Source of the DNA: Guptibacillus hwajinpoensis
GTDB taxonomy: Bacteria; Bacillota; Bacilli; Bacillales; Bacillaceae_O
DNA length: 40,514 nucleotides
NCBI GenBank assembly: GCA_016841765.1
Contig: JAENYN010000042.1
Span: 1-40,514, forward strand
Reading direction: 5' to 3'
Below are positions 9,037 to 17,959 of the stretch, one piece after another. The position numbers were made by a program, and so were the translations under genes. Numbering within the stretch: the first letter of the stretch is position 1; every line of letters starts with the position of its first letter. The notes below the pieces were generated by a model that was not told the origin of the DNA, did no database searches, and worked only from the letters and a program-made list of their open reading frames with translations.

Positions 9037-10573
9037 TTTTATCCCACAGTTCCTGGTATTCCCTATTATCGGAATCCTGGCGCACAGCATGCTCGATAGC
9101 GTCAAGGGCTTCTTGTTTTTTACCGAGTTCAAGATATACGAGGGTCAGATTATAATAAGCTTCCGGGAAATTCGGCCGCCTTTCGATCGCCTCAAGCAGA
9201 TGGGCTTGAGCCTGTTCATACTGGCCGTCCTGAATTTCCAGGTATGAAAGCAGGAAGTACGTTTCAGCAGGAATATCTGAATCAGTACTTTTCGCGGCCG
9301 CTTCAAGATATTGCCGAGCCTCTTCCTCTTTACCCTCATTGATCAATTCCTGTGCAATTTGCGAATTCAAAACCGGGTTCACTCCCGCTTGATTTTCACT
9401 ATATCCATAGTAAAGGATTCCCGCAGAAGCTGCGAGAGCCGCCAGAATATAGACAGGCTGCCTCATGCTAAAGCCGCGGCGCGGCAAATTGACAATTCCG
9501 GAAGCCACAAAACCGCCGGCAAGCCCTCCGAGATGAGCACCGTTATCCACCATCGGCACGGTGAACCCAAACACCAGATTGATGCCGAGCACAACCAGCA
9601 CATTCATGCCCATTGTCCGGAAGAAGAGTTTTGGATATCTGACCCCGAAATATAAAAGCGCCCCAAAACAGCCAAATATGGCACCGGAGGCTCCAGCGGA
9701 CACCTGTGTAGTGAATGCGAAGCTGGCAAAAGAACCGAACAGACCTGCAATAAAGTAAATGATAATGAACCGTGCCGTCCCGAAAATCCGCTCGATTGCC
9801 GAGCCGAGGTAGAAAAGTGCAAGGGAATTCATAAATAAATGAAAAAAGCCGATGTGCAGGAACATTGGTGTAAGAAAACGCCACCATTCCCCTTCCATGA
9901 TCAACGGATTGAATTTCGCCCCATATTCAAGTAACGTCAGTGTATTTGTGCTTCCTCCATTCAATTCAAGAATGGCGAACATGACCAGGTTCACAGCAAG
10001 CAGTACATATGTGAACAGCGGCTTTCCATACTCAAACAGCTTGCGTTCCTCCGCCATTTGCCGGTTTGAAGCCTTCTTCACTCTATCCATCAAGTGTACA
10101 ACTGTGAGTTCGTCCCCTTCAGCCCAATGATCCATATCAGGGATGGGCACCCCGAGCTGATCGAACAGCCTTTCTATGCCTTTTAGCGGATTTGTCCCTT
10201 CGATAATGACATTTTCAAGTGATATGTGCCGTTTCCCGTTTTCATCCATTTTGCTTTCCTGAATGGCATGTTCCCAATCATCCACCGGTTCATAAGAAGA
10301 AACATATACGTTATACCCGCGGACGCGTTTCATTCTGGACGCCTTTTTAAAATCCTGCAGTTTCCGGTAAACCATTTCCGCATCATTTCTCATCCAGTTG
10401 CCCCAATCAAGATCATACCGTTGCAGGCGGACAATTGTATCGCTTTTGAAATCCTCAGGCTCAAGCCAGACTTCCTGGCGAATCTCATTTATTGTCAGCA
10501 CACGGAAATGGCGGTTTTCCGTTAAATAATGGACGATTCTCCAAAAAATCAAATCCTGCTGTAGCTTATACAA
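9017..10573 (-). CDS. gluP: GluP/YqgP rhomboid intramembrane serine protease with TPR tail
   Basis: 518 residues from a TTG start at 10573 (B. subtilis YqgP has 507). The frame is open 9 codons further to a GTG, but the only good ribosome binding site, AAGGAG, lies inside that extension 9 nt before TTG. The N-terminal ~185 residues are soluble. The rhomboid core spans about 186-390, with the FMNSLALFYLG segment, catalytic Ser in GAGASGAIFG (about residue 296) and catalytic His in DNGAHLGG (about 347). A TPR-like helical repeat region fills the last ~110 residues. Rhomboids cleave membrane proteins within the bilayer. In B. subtilis this enzyme has been linked to cell division and membrane-protein turnover. 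Confidence 0.93.
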   Translation of the reverse strand: MYKLQQDLIFWRIVHYLTENRHFRVLTINEIRQEVWLEPEDFKSDTIVRLQRYDLDWGNWMRNDAEMVYRKLQDFKKASRMKRVRGYNVYVSSYEPVDDWEHAIQESKMDENGKRHISLENVIIEGTNPLKGIERLFDQLGVPIPDMDHWAEGDELTVVHLMDRVKKASNRQMAEERKLFEYGKPLFTYVLLAVNLVMFAILELNGGSTNTLTLLEYGAKFNPLIMEGEWWRFLTPMFLHIGFFHLFMNSLALFYLGSAIERIFGTARFIIIYFIAGLFGSFASFAFTTQVSAGASGAIFGCFGALLYFGVRYPKLFFRTMGMNVLVVLGINLVFGFTVPMVDNGAHLGGLAGGFVASGIVNLPRRGFSMRQPVYILAALAASAGILYYGYSENQAGVNPVLNSQIAQELINEGKEEEARQYLEAAAKSTDSDIPAETYFLLSYLEIQDGQYEQAQAHLLEAIERRPNFPEAYYNLTLVYLELGKKQEALDAIEHAVRQDSDNREYQELWDKIKKSIE

Positions 10574-10708
10574 CCGCGTTCTCTCCTTTTTAAGAACCAC
10601 TTCACTAGCATTATGTATTTAAAAAACCATTGTCTATTCATTATAACAGTTAAAACATGCCGGCAACCACCAGCGGCTTTTATCACCAATTACGTTTAAA
10701 TGGAAACA

Positions 10709-10727
10709 GCCCGGCAAAGCGCCGGGC
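10709..10727 (-). terminator. Terminator of yqgO
   Basis: GCCCGGC / GCCGGGC, a 7-bp stem with a 5-nt loop, followed on the minus strand by TGTTTCCATTT. The T-run is moderate. It lies about 30 bp past the yqgO stop. Confidence 0.65.
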
Positions 10728-10757
10728 AGCAGCTGCCGCAGTTATCCTTTATGAATC

Positions 10758-10937
10758 TCACTTGAATGCTGACAGCAGAAAAAACCTTCGGATAAAAGGG
10801 ACACTCATTGCAGAGGAAACAACCATCCTTCTAATCGGCTGGATACCGAGCACTGCATTAAGAAATCTGTACCTGTACTGATAAGCAAGGAAAAACACCG
10901 TTACATAAAGCAACATCCGCACAGCGGAAGATCGCAT
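10758..10937 (-). CDS. yqgO: YqgO-like 59-residue protein
   Basis: A short gene with an ideal start: AGGAGG 7 nt before ATG 10937. The product is MRSSAVRMLLYVTVFFLAYQ followed by a basic stretch (YRYRF), a second hydrophobic patch (MVVSSAMSVPF) and a C-terminal IRRFFLLSAFK. It is strongly basic and hydrophobic, so it is probably a small membrane-associated protein. Its size and position directly upstream of gluP agree with B. subtilis YqgO, of unknown function. It has its own terminator at 10709-10727, so it is likely transcribed separately from gluP. Confidence 0.75.
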   Translation of the reverse strand: MRSSAVRMLLYVTVFFLAYQYRYRFLNAVLGIQPIRRMVVSSAMSVPFIRRFFLLSAFK

Positions 10938-11297
10938 CTCAATCCCTCCTTTTCCCCATTATTTTTTTACAACTTCCTTATTTTTATCCATAGCGCTTAA
11001 AAGGATTAAAGATTGATGATGCCGATTTTCAACTTCCAATCCTATAGGCTTGCTGAAACAACATCATAGGAGTATATGGCAGACGGGTTGTGTGCTTACC
11101 TTGTTCTCAATGGCTTTGTTAAAGATTATTGTTGTAGAAACAGTCTGTTGCCTTCATACTCCACTTTCAGTAAAGAATGAAAGACAATGTATCCGACACA
11201 CTTGCTTTGAAAAAAATTTCACTTTAATCAAATGTTGGGTTAAGGGTTTAAAAATCGTATGCAAAATCAAAAGATTTATTAGAGAGAGTAAATAAAG
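10938..11297. other. Intergenic stretch between yqgO and ldh
   Basis: AT-rich sequence. A plus-strand frame of 81 codons at 11050-11295 has no ribosome binding site and no protein-like character, so I do not call it a gene. Bases 11112-11134 (ggctttgttaaag...) resemble the left end of the family-2 element and may be a decayed fragment. The rest shows nothing I can name. Confidence 0.4.
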
Positions 11298-11349
11298 ACC
11301 CGAACGGTCAGGCGAAAGATTCATTAGAATCTTACCTAATCGTTCGGGT
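11298..11349 (-). terminator. Two-tier hairpin downstream of ldh
   Basis: The outer stem ACCCGAACG / CGTTCGGGT encloses an inner stem AAGATTC / GAATCTT. On the minus strand CTTTATTTAC follows. It lies about 100 bp past the ldh stop and is the only terminator candidate for ldh. Between it and the gene, at about 11370-11383, the minus strand reads AGGCTGGGACATAA. Confidence 0.6.
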
Positions 11350-11446
11350 TTATCATTAGCTGAAATACTTATGTCCCAGCCTCGTTATGCCGTCATGCTC
11401 TACATATCTGACTACGCGGATTTTACTGCACTTCTTGCAACCATAA

Positions 11447-12412
<966 letters not shown>

Positions 12413-12481
12413 TCATGTAACATCCATTAAGAATCGTTACCATCTTTATTGTTTCATAAACCAGTATCTCCTTAAAGAGGG

Positions 12482-12495
12482 TGAAAACGCTAACT
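12482..12495. promoter_or_regulatory. Candidate cre site (CcpA operator) upstream of ldh
   Basis: TGAAAACGCTAACT matches the consensus TGWAANCGNTNWCA at 13 of 14 positions; only the last base differs. It lies about 85 bp upstream of the ldh start, between ldh and the end of moeB, so it fits carbon-catabolite control of ldh. No matching Rex-type site could be picked out by eye. Confidence 0.6.
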
Positions 12496-12532
12496 TTATT
12501 TCAAATTTGCGACATATTGAACAAGATAAAGA

Positions 12533-13549
12533 TTAAGATCCGATATATCTGGAATAAAGCGTTTTCGCCCTTGTTACATCCTCTGTTCCCTGCACAAGAA
12601 CCCTTCCATCAGGAAACAGCACAAGCCGTTCTCCCCCGTCAAGTTCAACCCGCAGGAGGAAAGGGGTCTTTTTCAACTCGGCGACAGGCTCCAGCCGTTC
12701 CGCCCAGTAGTCCAGGTCCAGGCTGGTACGATCCTGGATTTGCACCGTTTCCCTTCCACACAACACAGTGACCATTTCCTGTTCATCACGTTCCAGCGCC
12801 GGGTATTCCATTTTGGAACAAACAGGGCAATCATTCTGTGGTTTCCCGAACGCAATATGAAACTGCTGGTTATGCCAGATGTCGAAATTAAGCAGTCCAT
12901 CGCGCATGGATTCTTCGTTACCGGTTAAGTACTTCAGCGCTTCTGTAACCTGATAAGAAGAGACCATATCGACAACCGGTGAAATGACACCAACCGTATC
13001 ACATGTCTGGCCGCCCTGTTGTTCAGGCATTATACAGCGAAGGCACGGTGTTTTCCCCGGCCTCAAAGCCGCAACCATTCCCCTTGAGCTGACAGCCCCT
13101 CCGTAAATGAACGGAATGCCGTGCTTGAAACATGCATCGTTCATTAAAAACCGGGTTGAGAAATTATCCGTCCCGTCTATTACAAGGTTGATCCCCTCAA
13201 TTAATTCTTCGACATTTCCAGGATTCACATCTCCTATGTGCGCATCCAGTTCGATTTCACTATTCAGCTGTGCCAGTTTCCGGCGGGCCGCTTCTGCTTT
13301 CGGCATGGATGCCTTCACATCTTCTTCGTCAAAGAGCATTTGGCGCTGGAGATTCGATTTCTCTACGTAATCCCGATCGGCGAAACGCAGGAATCCAACT
13401 CCGGCTCTGGCCAGATGATTCGCAGCAGCGGTTCCAAGAGCCCCCATTCCGACAATCAGCACGTTCGCATCTGCCAACTTGCGCTGCCCGTTTTCTCCAA
13501 TCGGTTTAAAAAGCATTTGCCGTGAATATCTTTCCCACTGAGACATCAT
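12533..13549 (-). CDS. moeB: MoeB/ThiF family sulfur-carrier adenylyltransferase
   Basis: 338 residues, about the length of B. subtilis MoeB. The family adenylates the C-terminal glycine of MoaD- or ThiS-type sulfur carriers for molybdopterin or thiamin synthesis. The nucleotide motif is VGMGALGTAAANHLARAG near 33-50. FADRDYVEKSNLQRQ follows. The structural zinc site is CLRC near 177 plus CPVC near 246. The conserved cysteine occurs in CDTVGVISP. The last ~75 residues form an extra small domain. Two in-frame ATGs (13549, 13546) share one AGGAGG site; the second is better spaced. No moa, mob or thi gene is nearby, so the MoeB versus ThiF assignment rests on sequence alone. Confidence 0.85.
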   Translation of the reverse strand: MMSQWERYSRQMLFKPIGENGQRKLADANVLIVGMGALGTAAANHLARAGVGFLRFADRDYVEKSNLQRQMLFDEEDVKASMPKAEAARRKLAQLNSEIELDAHIGDVNPGNVEELIEGINLVIDGTDNFSTRFLMNDACFKHGIPFIYGGAVSSRGMVAALRPGKTPCLRCIMPEQQGGQTCDTVGVISPVVDMVSSYQVTEALKYLTGNEESMRDGLLNFDIWHNQQFHIAFGKPQNDCPVCSKMEYPALERDEQEMVTVLCGRETVQIQDRTSLDLDYWAERLEPVAELKKTPFLLRVELDGGERLVLFPDGRVLVQGTEDVTRAKTLYSRYIGS

Positions 13550-13574
13550 GCATACCTCCTGTTGTTCTTGCGAT

Positions 13575-14366
13575 TCATATTATAAATGCAAATCCGCAGG
13601 CTGCTATAATTGAAATGAAATTAACGCCATCATTTGTAATAATACGGTACCCCTTATTTTGGACTGTCCGGCTGCCGCAATGGAATTCTTTTTCTGTTTC
13701 AATTCCGCAAATGGTGCATGTATAAGATACTTGTACCGTGCCGCCAAGCACTGTATCGACAAGGCTTCCGACAAATCCTGAAACAGTGATGACACCCCAC
13801 CCATAAGCTGAAAACCCAAACAGTACAGCTGCCAGCAGGCCTGTAGATGTTGCACCCGCTAATGCTGCTGCTGTTCCTGCAGTTGAAAGTGCACCGGATG
13901 TTCCAGGAGTAACTCTTCGGAACCGCAACGGATGAAAAGGCGGTTTCCGGCTCAGTATCCCAATTTCAGATGCCCACGTATCGCTTGCTGCAGCGGCTAA
14001 AGACACCGCAAATAAAAGAGTGGCATATTCCATACCGAAAAAAAAGGATGCAAAAGCAAAAAGGGCTGCGGGACCGCCGTTTGAGAGCACCTGGATGGCA
14101 TCTCTCTCACTCCCCTTCTTTACAACCTCCCCGGCAAGGCGGTTCCCCTTCACTTTTCCCAGAAGATTGGATGAAACAAAAAAGAAACCAAGGATCACCA
14201 GCCCATTCCACCCAAATCCGATGTAAACAGCCGCCCCGACACCAGCTGCAGCGGCCATACCTGATACCGTCAACAGCCGCAGTTTGAACGCATAAAAAGC
14301 GAGGGCAGCGATCAGCACGGTCATTATGGCAGTTGCTGCCGGGCTGTCACCTGGAAAGGGCATCAT
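13575..14366 (-). CDS. DUF92 family multi-pass membrane protein
   Basis: 263 residues with about six membrane segments and the conserved family stretches SLAAAASDTWASEIG and RRVTPGTSGALS. The DUF92/TIGR00297 family is related to plant phytyl-phosphate kinase (VTE6), but the bacterial role is not established. Near the C-terminus a short cysteine pair (YTCTICGIE) and a further Cys-His (FHCGS) could bind a metal between two membrane helices. It overlaps the end of yqgN by 20 bp, so the two are translated from one message. The start has only a weak ribosome binding site, consistent with coupling. Confidence 0.85.
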   Translation of the reverse strand: MMPFPGDSPAATAIMTVLIAALAFYAFKLRLLTVSGMAAAAGVGAAVYIGFGWNGLVILGFFFVSSNLLGKVKGNRLAGEVVKKGSERDAIQVLSNGGPAALFAFASFFFGMEYATLLFAVSLAAAASDTWASEIGILSRKPPFHPLRFRRVTPGTSGALSTAGTAAALAGATSTGLLAAVLFGFSAYGWGVITVSGFVGSLVDTVLGGTVQVSYTCTICGIETEKEFHCGSRTVQNKGYRIITNDGVNFISIIAACGFAFII

Positions 14367-14919
14367 AAATCTTGCTCTCAGTTACGACTTTGCCGACCGG
14401 AATATCATGGTCTTCCGGCTTAAAAGAGAAGTCCGCCTGCCAGCTGAACGCAAGCGAAACGGTGTTTCCGGCAAAGTCTGTTAAGAATCGGTCATAGTAG
14501 CCGCCGCCGAAACCGATCCGGTAGCCTTCCTGCTGAAAAAGCAGGCCCGGGACGATCAATAAATCAATCCTGTTTTTATGTACCCGTTCTGTACGATCCA
14601 GTACAGGTTCTTTCAAACCATAGTAGACGGTTTCCAGTTCGGAGAAATCTTTGAGGATTCGGAATTGCAATTCTTTCTTTTTCGGCAGGCATTTAGGCAC
14701 AGCCACTTTTTTCCCTTCCGACCATGCTTTTTCAATGATCGGGGTGGTATTCAGTTCGAGCGGCATCGAAATCGTGACACCGATCGTATCAGCATTTTTC
14801 CATTCCTGCTGCCTAAACAGATTTCTGTATATCTCCTGTTCAAGCTCCCTTTTTTCGTCGGGTTTTATATTTTTCAGCTTTTCTTGCGCTTCTTTGCGCA
14901 TCTGTTCTTTCTGCTCCAT
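14347..14919 (-). CDS. yqgN: 5-formyltetrahydrofolate cyclo-ligase
   Basis: 190 residues from ATG 14919, chosen because AGGAGG lies 6 nt upstream; the frame is open 8 codons further. It converts 5-formyl-THF to 5,10-methenyl-THF with ATP in folate recycling. The signature GFGGGYYDRFL occurs near 135-145. The N-terminal helix is rich in Glu and Lys, and LLIVPGLLFQ precedes the signature as usual. It is followed by the DUF92 gene in the same transcript and preceded by rpmG, as in B. subtilis (rpmGA next to yqgN). Confidence 0.9.
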   Translation of the reverse strand: MEQKEQMRKEAQEKLKNIKPDEKRELEQEIYRNLFRQQEWKNADTIGVTISMPLELNTTPIIEKAWSEGKKVAVPKCLPKKKELQFRILKDFSELETVYYGLKEPVLDRTERVHKNRIDLLIVPGLLFQQEGYRIGFGGGYYDRFLTDFAGNTVSLAFSWQADFSFKPEDHDIPVGKVVTESKIYDALSR

Positions 14920-15023
14920 AGCGGGCCTCCTATCTTCTCTCAAGTATACCAGACACTGGTTGCTGTACGCAGTTGAGTGTATCTATTCATTTTTCTTGTC
15001 TGTAATCTTGAAGGCAAAAAAAT

Positions 15024-15047
15024 AAACAGCAGGAAAACCTGCTGTTT
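15024..15047 (-). terminator. Terminator of rpmG
   Basis: AAACAGCAGG / CCTGCTGTTT, a 10-bp perfect stem with an AAAA loop, followed on the minus strand by ATTTTTTTGCC. It starts immediately after the stop codon. Confidence 0.9.
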
Positions 15048-15048
15048 A

Positions 15049-15198
15049 TTACTTCGTTTCGCGGTGAAGAGTGTACTTCTTCAGACGCGGGCTGTATTTT
15101 TTCAGTTCAAGACGTTCAGGGTTGGTACGTTTATTTTTTGTGGTGATGTAGTTACGGTCACCAGTCTCTGTGCAAGCAAGAGTAATTTTAACACGCAT
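15049..15198 (-). CDS. rpmG: 50S ribosomal protein L33, cysteine-poor type
   Basis: 49 residues from ATG 15198, with GGAGG 7 nt upstream; the open frame extends 11 codons further. Large-subunit protein ending in the family signature TLHRETK. The zinc-binding cysteines of C-plus L33 proteins are not kept: ACTETG replaces a CxxC and KYSPRLKK replaces the second pair, leaving one cysteine. It is therefore a zinc-independent (C-minus) form, although it occupies the rpmGA position. It is monocistronic, with its own terminator. Confidence 0.95.
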   Translation of the reverse strand: MRVKITLACTETGDRNYITTKNKRTNPERLELKKYSPRLKKYTLHRETK

Positions 15199-15396
15199 CG
15201 GTATCCCTCCAAACATAGTTATTCGTTTCATACGTCATTCATCATTATTAACTATACGGTCATATGACGACTTTAATATCATATCAAAAAAAGATAGTGC
15301 TATCAAGGTCAACTTAAAAATCTTATTTACATCTTTCTGTTTGCATGACTCTATGGTATAACTAACTGTGTGAATTGTAAAATTTGGGGTGAATTG

Positions 15397-15789
15397 ATGG
15401 AAATACTTATTATTTCGCTTATTTTAGTAGCAATCTTTCTTTTAATCCTTTCTTTTTTTACAGGGAGCAGGACGAAAGAGCTTGAAGAGCAGATCGAACA
15501 GCTTTCACTCAACTTCATGCAGGAGACCTATCAGCTCAAGAAAAAAATGAAAGTGCTGGAGGAAGAGCTCCTCATCGATGAAGTTGATCTGAAACCATCT
15601 TCCGATGCATTTAAAAATAAAACCGCTCCGTCTCCTCAATACTCTGACGGACTGTTTGCCTCACAAGACAGGGTGTTCCGCCTGTCGGAAAATGGATACT
15701 CCGCTCAAGAAATAGCCCGACACACGGCGAGGCCCGTTTCCGAAATAGAAGAAGTGATGCGCAAGCAATCAAAAGGAGATGGAAAATAA
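15397..15789 (+). CDS. yqzD: YqzD-like membrane-anchored coiled-coil protein
   Basis: 130 residues from ATG 15397, with GGGGTG 5-6 nt upstream; the frame opens 9 codons earlier at a GTG with no ribosome binding site. One N-terminal membrane helix (about 4-22) is followed by a coiled-coil-like stretch rich in Glu and Lys (27-60), a linker, and a small C-terminal helix-turn-helix-like segment (FRLSENGYSAQEIARHTARP). The stop overlaps the start of the next gene (TAATG), so the two are coupled. The assignment rests on size and place between rpmGA and the pst operon. Function unknown. Confidence 0.65.
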   Translation: MEILIISLILVAIFLLILSFFTGSRTKELEEQIEQLSLNFMQETYQLKKKMKVLEEELLIDEVDLKPSSDAFKNKTAPSPQYSDGLFASQDRVFRLSENGYSAQEIARHTARPVSEIEEVMRKQSKGDGK

Positions 15790-16265
15790 TGCAGTCCATA
15801 CTCCGGAGTTTTGCAGCAGGTATCCTTACATCCACACTGGTCATTGCCGGTTTTTACTATTCGGGAAATCTTGAGGCCGGGGAAAAGAAACAACCCCCGC
15901 TTTCGATGCAGGAGGTTCAGTCATTTTTAAATTCTCAGGGAATGACGGCCGTAACGGTGAAAGAATGGAATAACGCTCAAAAGGATATCCGCCGGCAAAA
16001 CACAAAACCGAAAGAAAACGAAGCAAAACAGGCTGAATCGAAAAGCGAAACGCCTGAACGTCTTTATATCCTTGATATTTCTTCCGGTATGACAAGCCGT
16101 GATATCAGTGACAGGCTCGTGAAAGCCGGAATCATTAAAAACACAGAAGCTCTGGATACTTATCTCGCGGAACATGACCTTGCCACTTCAATACAGGTCG
16201 GGACTCATTCGCTATCCAGTGAAATGAGTATAGAAGAAATCGCCAACACCATTACCGGTAATTGA
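15789..16265 (+). CDS. yqzC: YqzC-like protein resembling the N-terminal module of MltG
   Basis: 158 residues with an N-terminal membrane segment (about 7-25), a hydrophilic low-complexity linker (about 60-90), and a C-terminal ~65-residue domain. That domain reads like the small N-terminal subdomain of endolytic transglycosylase MltG: ISSGMTSRDISDRLVKAGII, then a helix, then IQVGTHSLSSEMSIEEIANT. The catalytic MltG domain is absent and the gene ends in a proper terminator, so this looks like a stable stand-alone form rather than a truncation. It is coupled to the preceding gene. A role at the cell wall is inferred only from that resemblance. Confidence 0.7.
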   Translation: MQSILRSFAAGILTSTLVIAGFYYSGNLEAGEKKQPPLSMQEVQSFLNSQGMTAVTVKEWNNAQKDIRRQNTKPKENEAKQAESKSETPERLYILDISSGMTSRDISDRLVKAGIIKNTEALDTYLAEHDLATSIQVGTHSLSSEMSIEEIANTITGN

Positions 16266-16280
16266 AACCGGTAAAGCAAA

Positions 16281-16307
16281 AACCTGCCACAACTGGCAGG
16301 TTTTTTT
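16281..16307 (+). terminator. Terminator of the yqzD-yqzC pair
   Basis: CCTGCCA / TGGCAGG, a 7-bp stem with a 4-nt loop followed by seven T residues, 15 bp past the yqzC stop. Confidence 0.9.
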
Positions 16308-16408
16308 CACCATATAGGAAAATATAAATTTTCAGCAAGGGAGCTTTTCGATGCAGCTGCCAATTTTAAGAATATAGATAAGGGTAGCTGTGCCTCTGTC
16401 TTCGCCTA

Positions 16409-16432
16409 AAGGCTCGCCAATTGGCGAGTTTT
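16409..16432 (-). terminator. Terminator of the pst-phoU operon
   Basis: CTCGCCAATTGGCGAG core flanked by short A- and T-runs, about 10 bp past the phoU stop. On the minus strand the stem is followed by CCTTTAGGCG, so the T-run is weak. The core is shared with 2585, 4926 and 24768. Confidence 0.65.
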
Positions 16433-16438
16433 CTTTAT

Positions 16439-17098
16439 TTATTCATTAAGAGCATAGCGTTTGCCTTTTACAAGATACAAAATGCTTTCACCGATATTTG
16501 TGGCGTGGTCCCCTGTGCGTTCAAGGTAACGGGCGATGAACGCCAGTTGGGTGATCTGCCCGATTTTTTCTGGTGTATCGGCAGCCAGGGACAGCAGTTC
16601 CTTTATGGTCTGGCCATATAATTCATCAACCCTGTCATCCATTTCAGCGAGTTTCCTGGCCAGTGCCGTGTCCTCTTTATCAAATGCTTCAATGGCGACT
16701 GCAAGCATTTCCAGGGTAATTTCCGCCATTTGCGGAATGTGCTCAAGCGGCTTTATAAATGGTTCTTTCCCGATTCTGATTGTTGATTTGGCGATGTTGA
16801 CGGCAAAATCCGCCATTCTTTCCACATCGGATGAGATTCGGATGGCGACAATGATTCTCCGCAAGTCAGTGGCAACCGGCTGCTGTTTTGCAATCATAAG
16901 GATTGCGAGATCATTGATTTCTTCATCAAGCTGGTCGACAAACACATCCTCGTCCATTACCTCCAGAGCTGCATCAATATCTTGCTGCTGAAGGGCATTG
17001 ATTGATTTCTGCAATGCGCTCTCAGCCATCTTTGATAAATCGATCATTTTAGAACGCAGATTGGATAATTCTGTTTCAAATGTTTCCCGAACTGCCAT
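16439..17098 (-). CDS. phoU: PhoU, phosphate signalling regulator
   Basis: 219 residues forming two tandem PhoU three-helix repeats (about 1-105 and 115-215). Each has acidic metal-binding patches such as VDQLDEEINDLAI and MDDRVDELYG, and the conserved RYLERTGDHATNIGE near the end. PhoU links the Pst transporter to its regulatory kinase and dampens phosphate uptake. It is the last gene of the pst operon, 18 bp after pstB, with an AAAGGGGG site. The B. subtilis pst operon has two pstB genes and no phoU, so this operon has a different composition. Confidence 0.95.
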   Translation of the reverse strand: MAVRETFETELSNLRSKMIDLSKMAESALQKSINALQQQDIDAALEVMDEDVFVDQLDEEINDLAILMIAKQQPVATDLRRIIVAIRISSDVERMADFAVNIAKSTIRIGKEPFIKPLEHIPQMAEITLEMLAVAIEAFDKEDTALARKLAEMDDRVDELYGQTIKELLSLAADTPEKIGQITQLAFIARYLERTGDHATNIGESILYLVKGKRYALNE

Positions 17099-17116
17099 TT
17101 GTTTTGCCCCCTTTAA

Positions 17117-17935
17117 TTAACCGAAACGCCCGGTAATATAATCTTCTGTCCGCTTATCTGTTGGAGTGGCGAACAGCTTATCAGTATCCGTGAATTCGAT
17201 CACTTCCCCATTAAGGAAGAATGCCGTTTTGTCAGAGATACGGGCTGCCTGCTGCATATTATGCGTTACGATCATGATGGAAAAGTCTTTTTTCAATTCC
17301 TGTACAAGTTCTTCCACTTTCAATGTGGAAATCGGGTCAAGTGCAGATGTAGGCTCATCCATTAAGATGACATCAGGTTCGATAGCAAGTGTACGGGCGA
17401 TGCAGAGTCGCTGCTGCTGGCCGCCGGACAATCCGTAGGCATTTTCATTCAAACGGTCTTTCACCTCATCCCAGAGAGCTGCCCCGCGAAGGCTTTTTTC
17501 AACAATCTGGTCAAGGATTTTCTTATCTTTTATCCCATGAATTTTCGGGCCGTATACGACATTTTCGTAAATGGATTTAGGAAATGGGTTCGGCTTTTGG
17601 AATACCATTCCCACTTTTGTGCGAAGATCTTCAACCGGATAAGACTTTTCAAAAATATTGCGGTCACGATAAACGATTTCACCTGAAGTCTTCACAATCG
17701 GCACCATCTCAACCATTCTGTTTACCGCTTTGACAAATGTTGACTTTCCGCAGCCTGACGGCCCGATGATGGCTGTGACTTCATTTTCTTTTATGTCCAG
17801 GTTGATGTTTTTCAAAGCCTGGTCTTCCCCATACCATAAATTGAAATTATTCACATTGATGACAGTGCTCGCATTACTTTTCACACTTACTTTTTTCTCT
17901 TTATTTATTTCAGGGGTGATTGTTGGTGTTTGCAT
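17117..17935 (-). CDS. pstB: Phosphate ABC transporter ATPase PstB
   Basis: 272 residues. The Walker A motif is GPSGCGKST near 58-66. The signature is LSGGQQQR near 170. Walker B is [13 protein letters not shown] near 190, followed by the switch His in [12 protein letters not shown]. It energises phosphate import through PstC and PstA on the inner face of the membrane. The N-terminal ~25 residues are a polar extension. It lies 24 bp after pstA. Only one pstB is present. Confidence 0.96.
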   Translation of the reverse strand: MQTPTITPEINKEKKVSVKSNASTVINVNNFNLWYGEDQALKNINLDIKENEVTAIIGPSGCGKSTFVKAVNRMVEMVPIVKTSGEIVYRDRNIFEKSYPVEDLRTKVGMVFQKPNPFPKSIYENVVYGPKIHGIKDKKILDQIVEKSLRGAALWDEVKDRLNENAYGLSGGQQQRLCIARTLAIEPDVILMDEPTSALDPISTLKVEELVQELKKDFSIMIVTHNMQQAARISDKTAFFLNGEVIEFTDTDKLFATPTDKRTEDYITGRFG

Positions 17936-17959
17936 GAAAGATTCCTCCTCCGAACCTGA

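Noticed and set aside
11050-11295. 81-codon plus-strand frame between yqgO and ldh
   Set aside because: No ribosome binding site, odd composition rich in Cys, His and Lys, and no coding character.
14020-14287. Frames opposite the DUF92 gene
   Set aside because: Shadow frames of a real gene with good motifs on the other strand.
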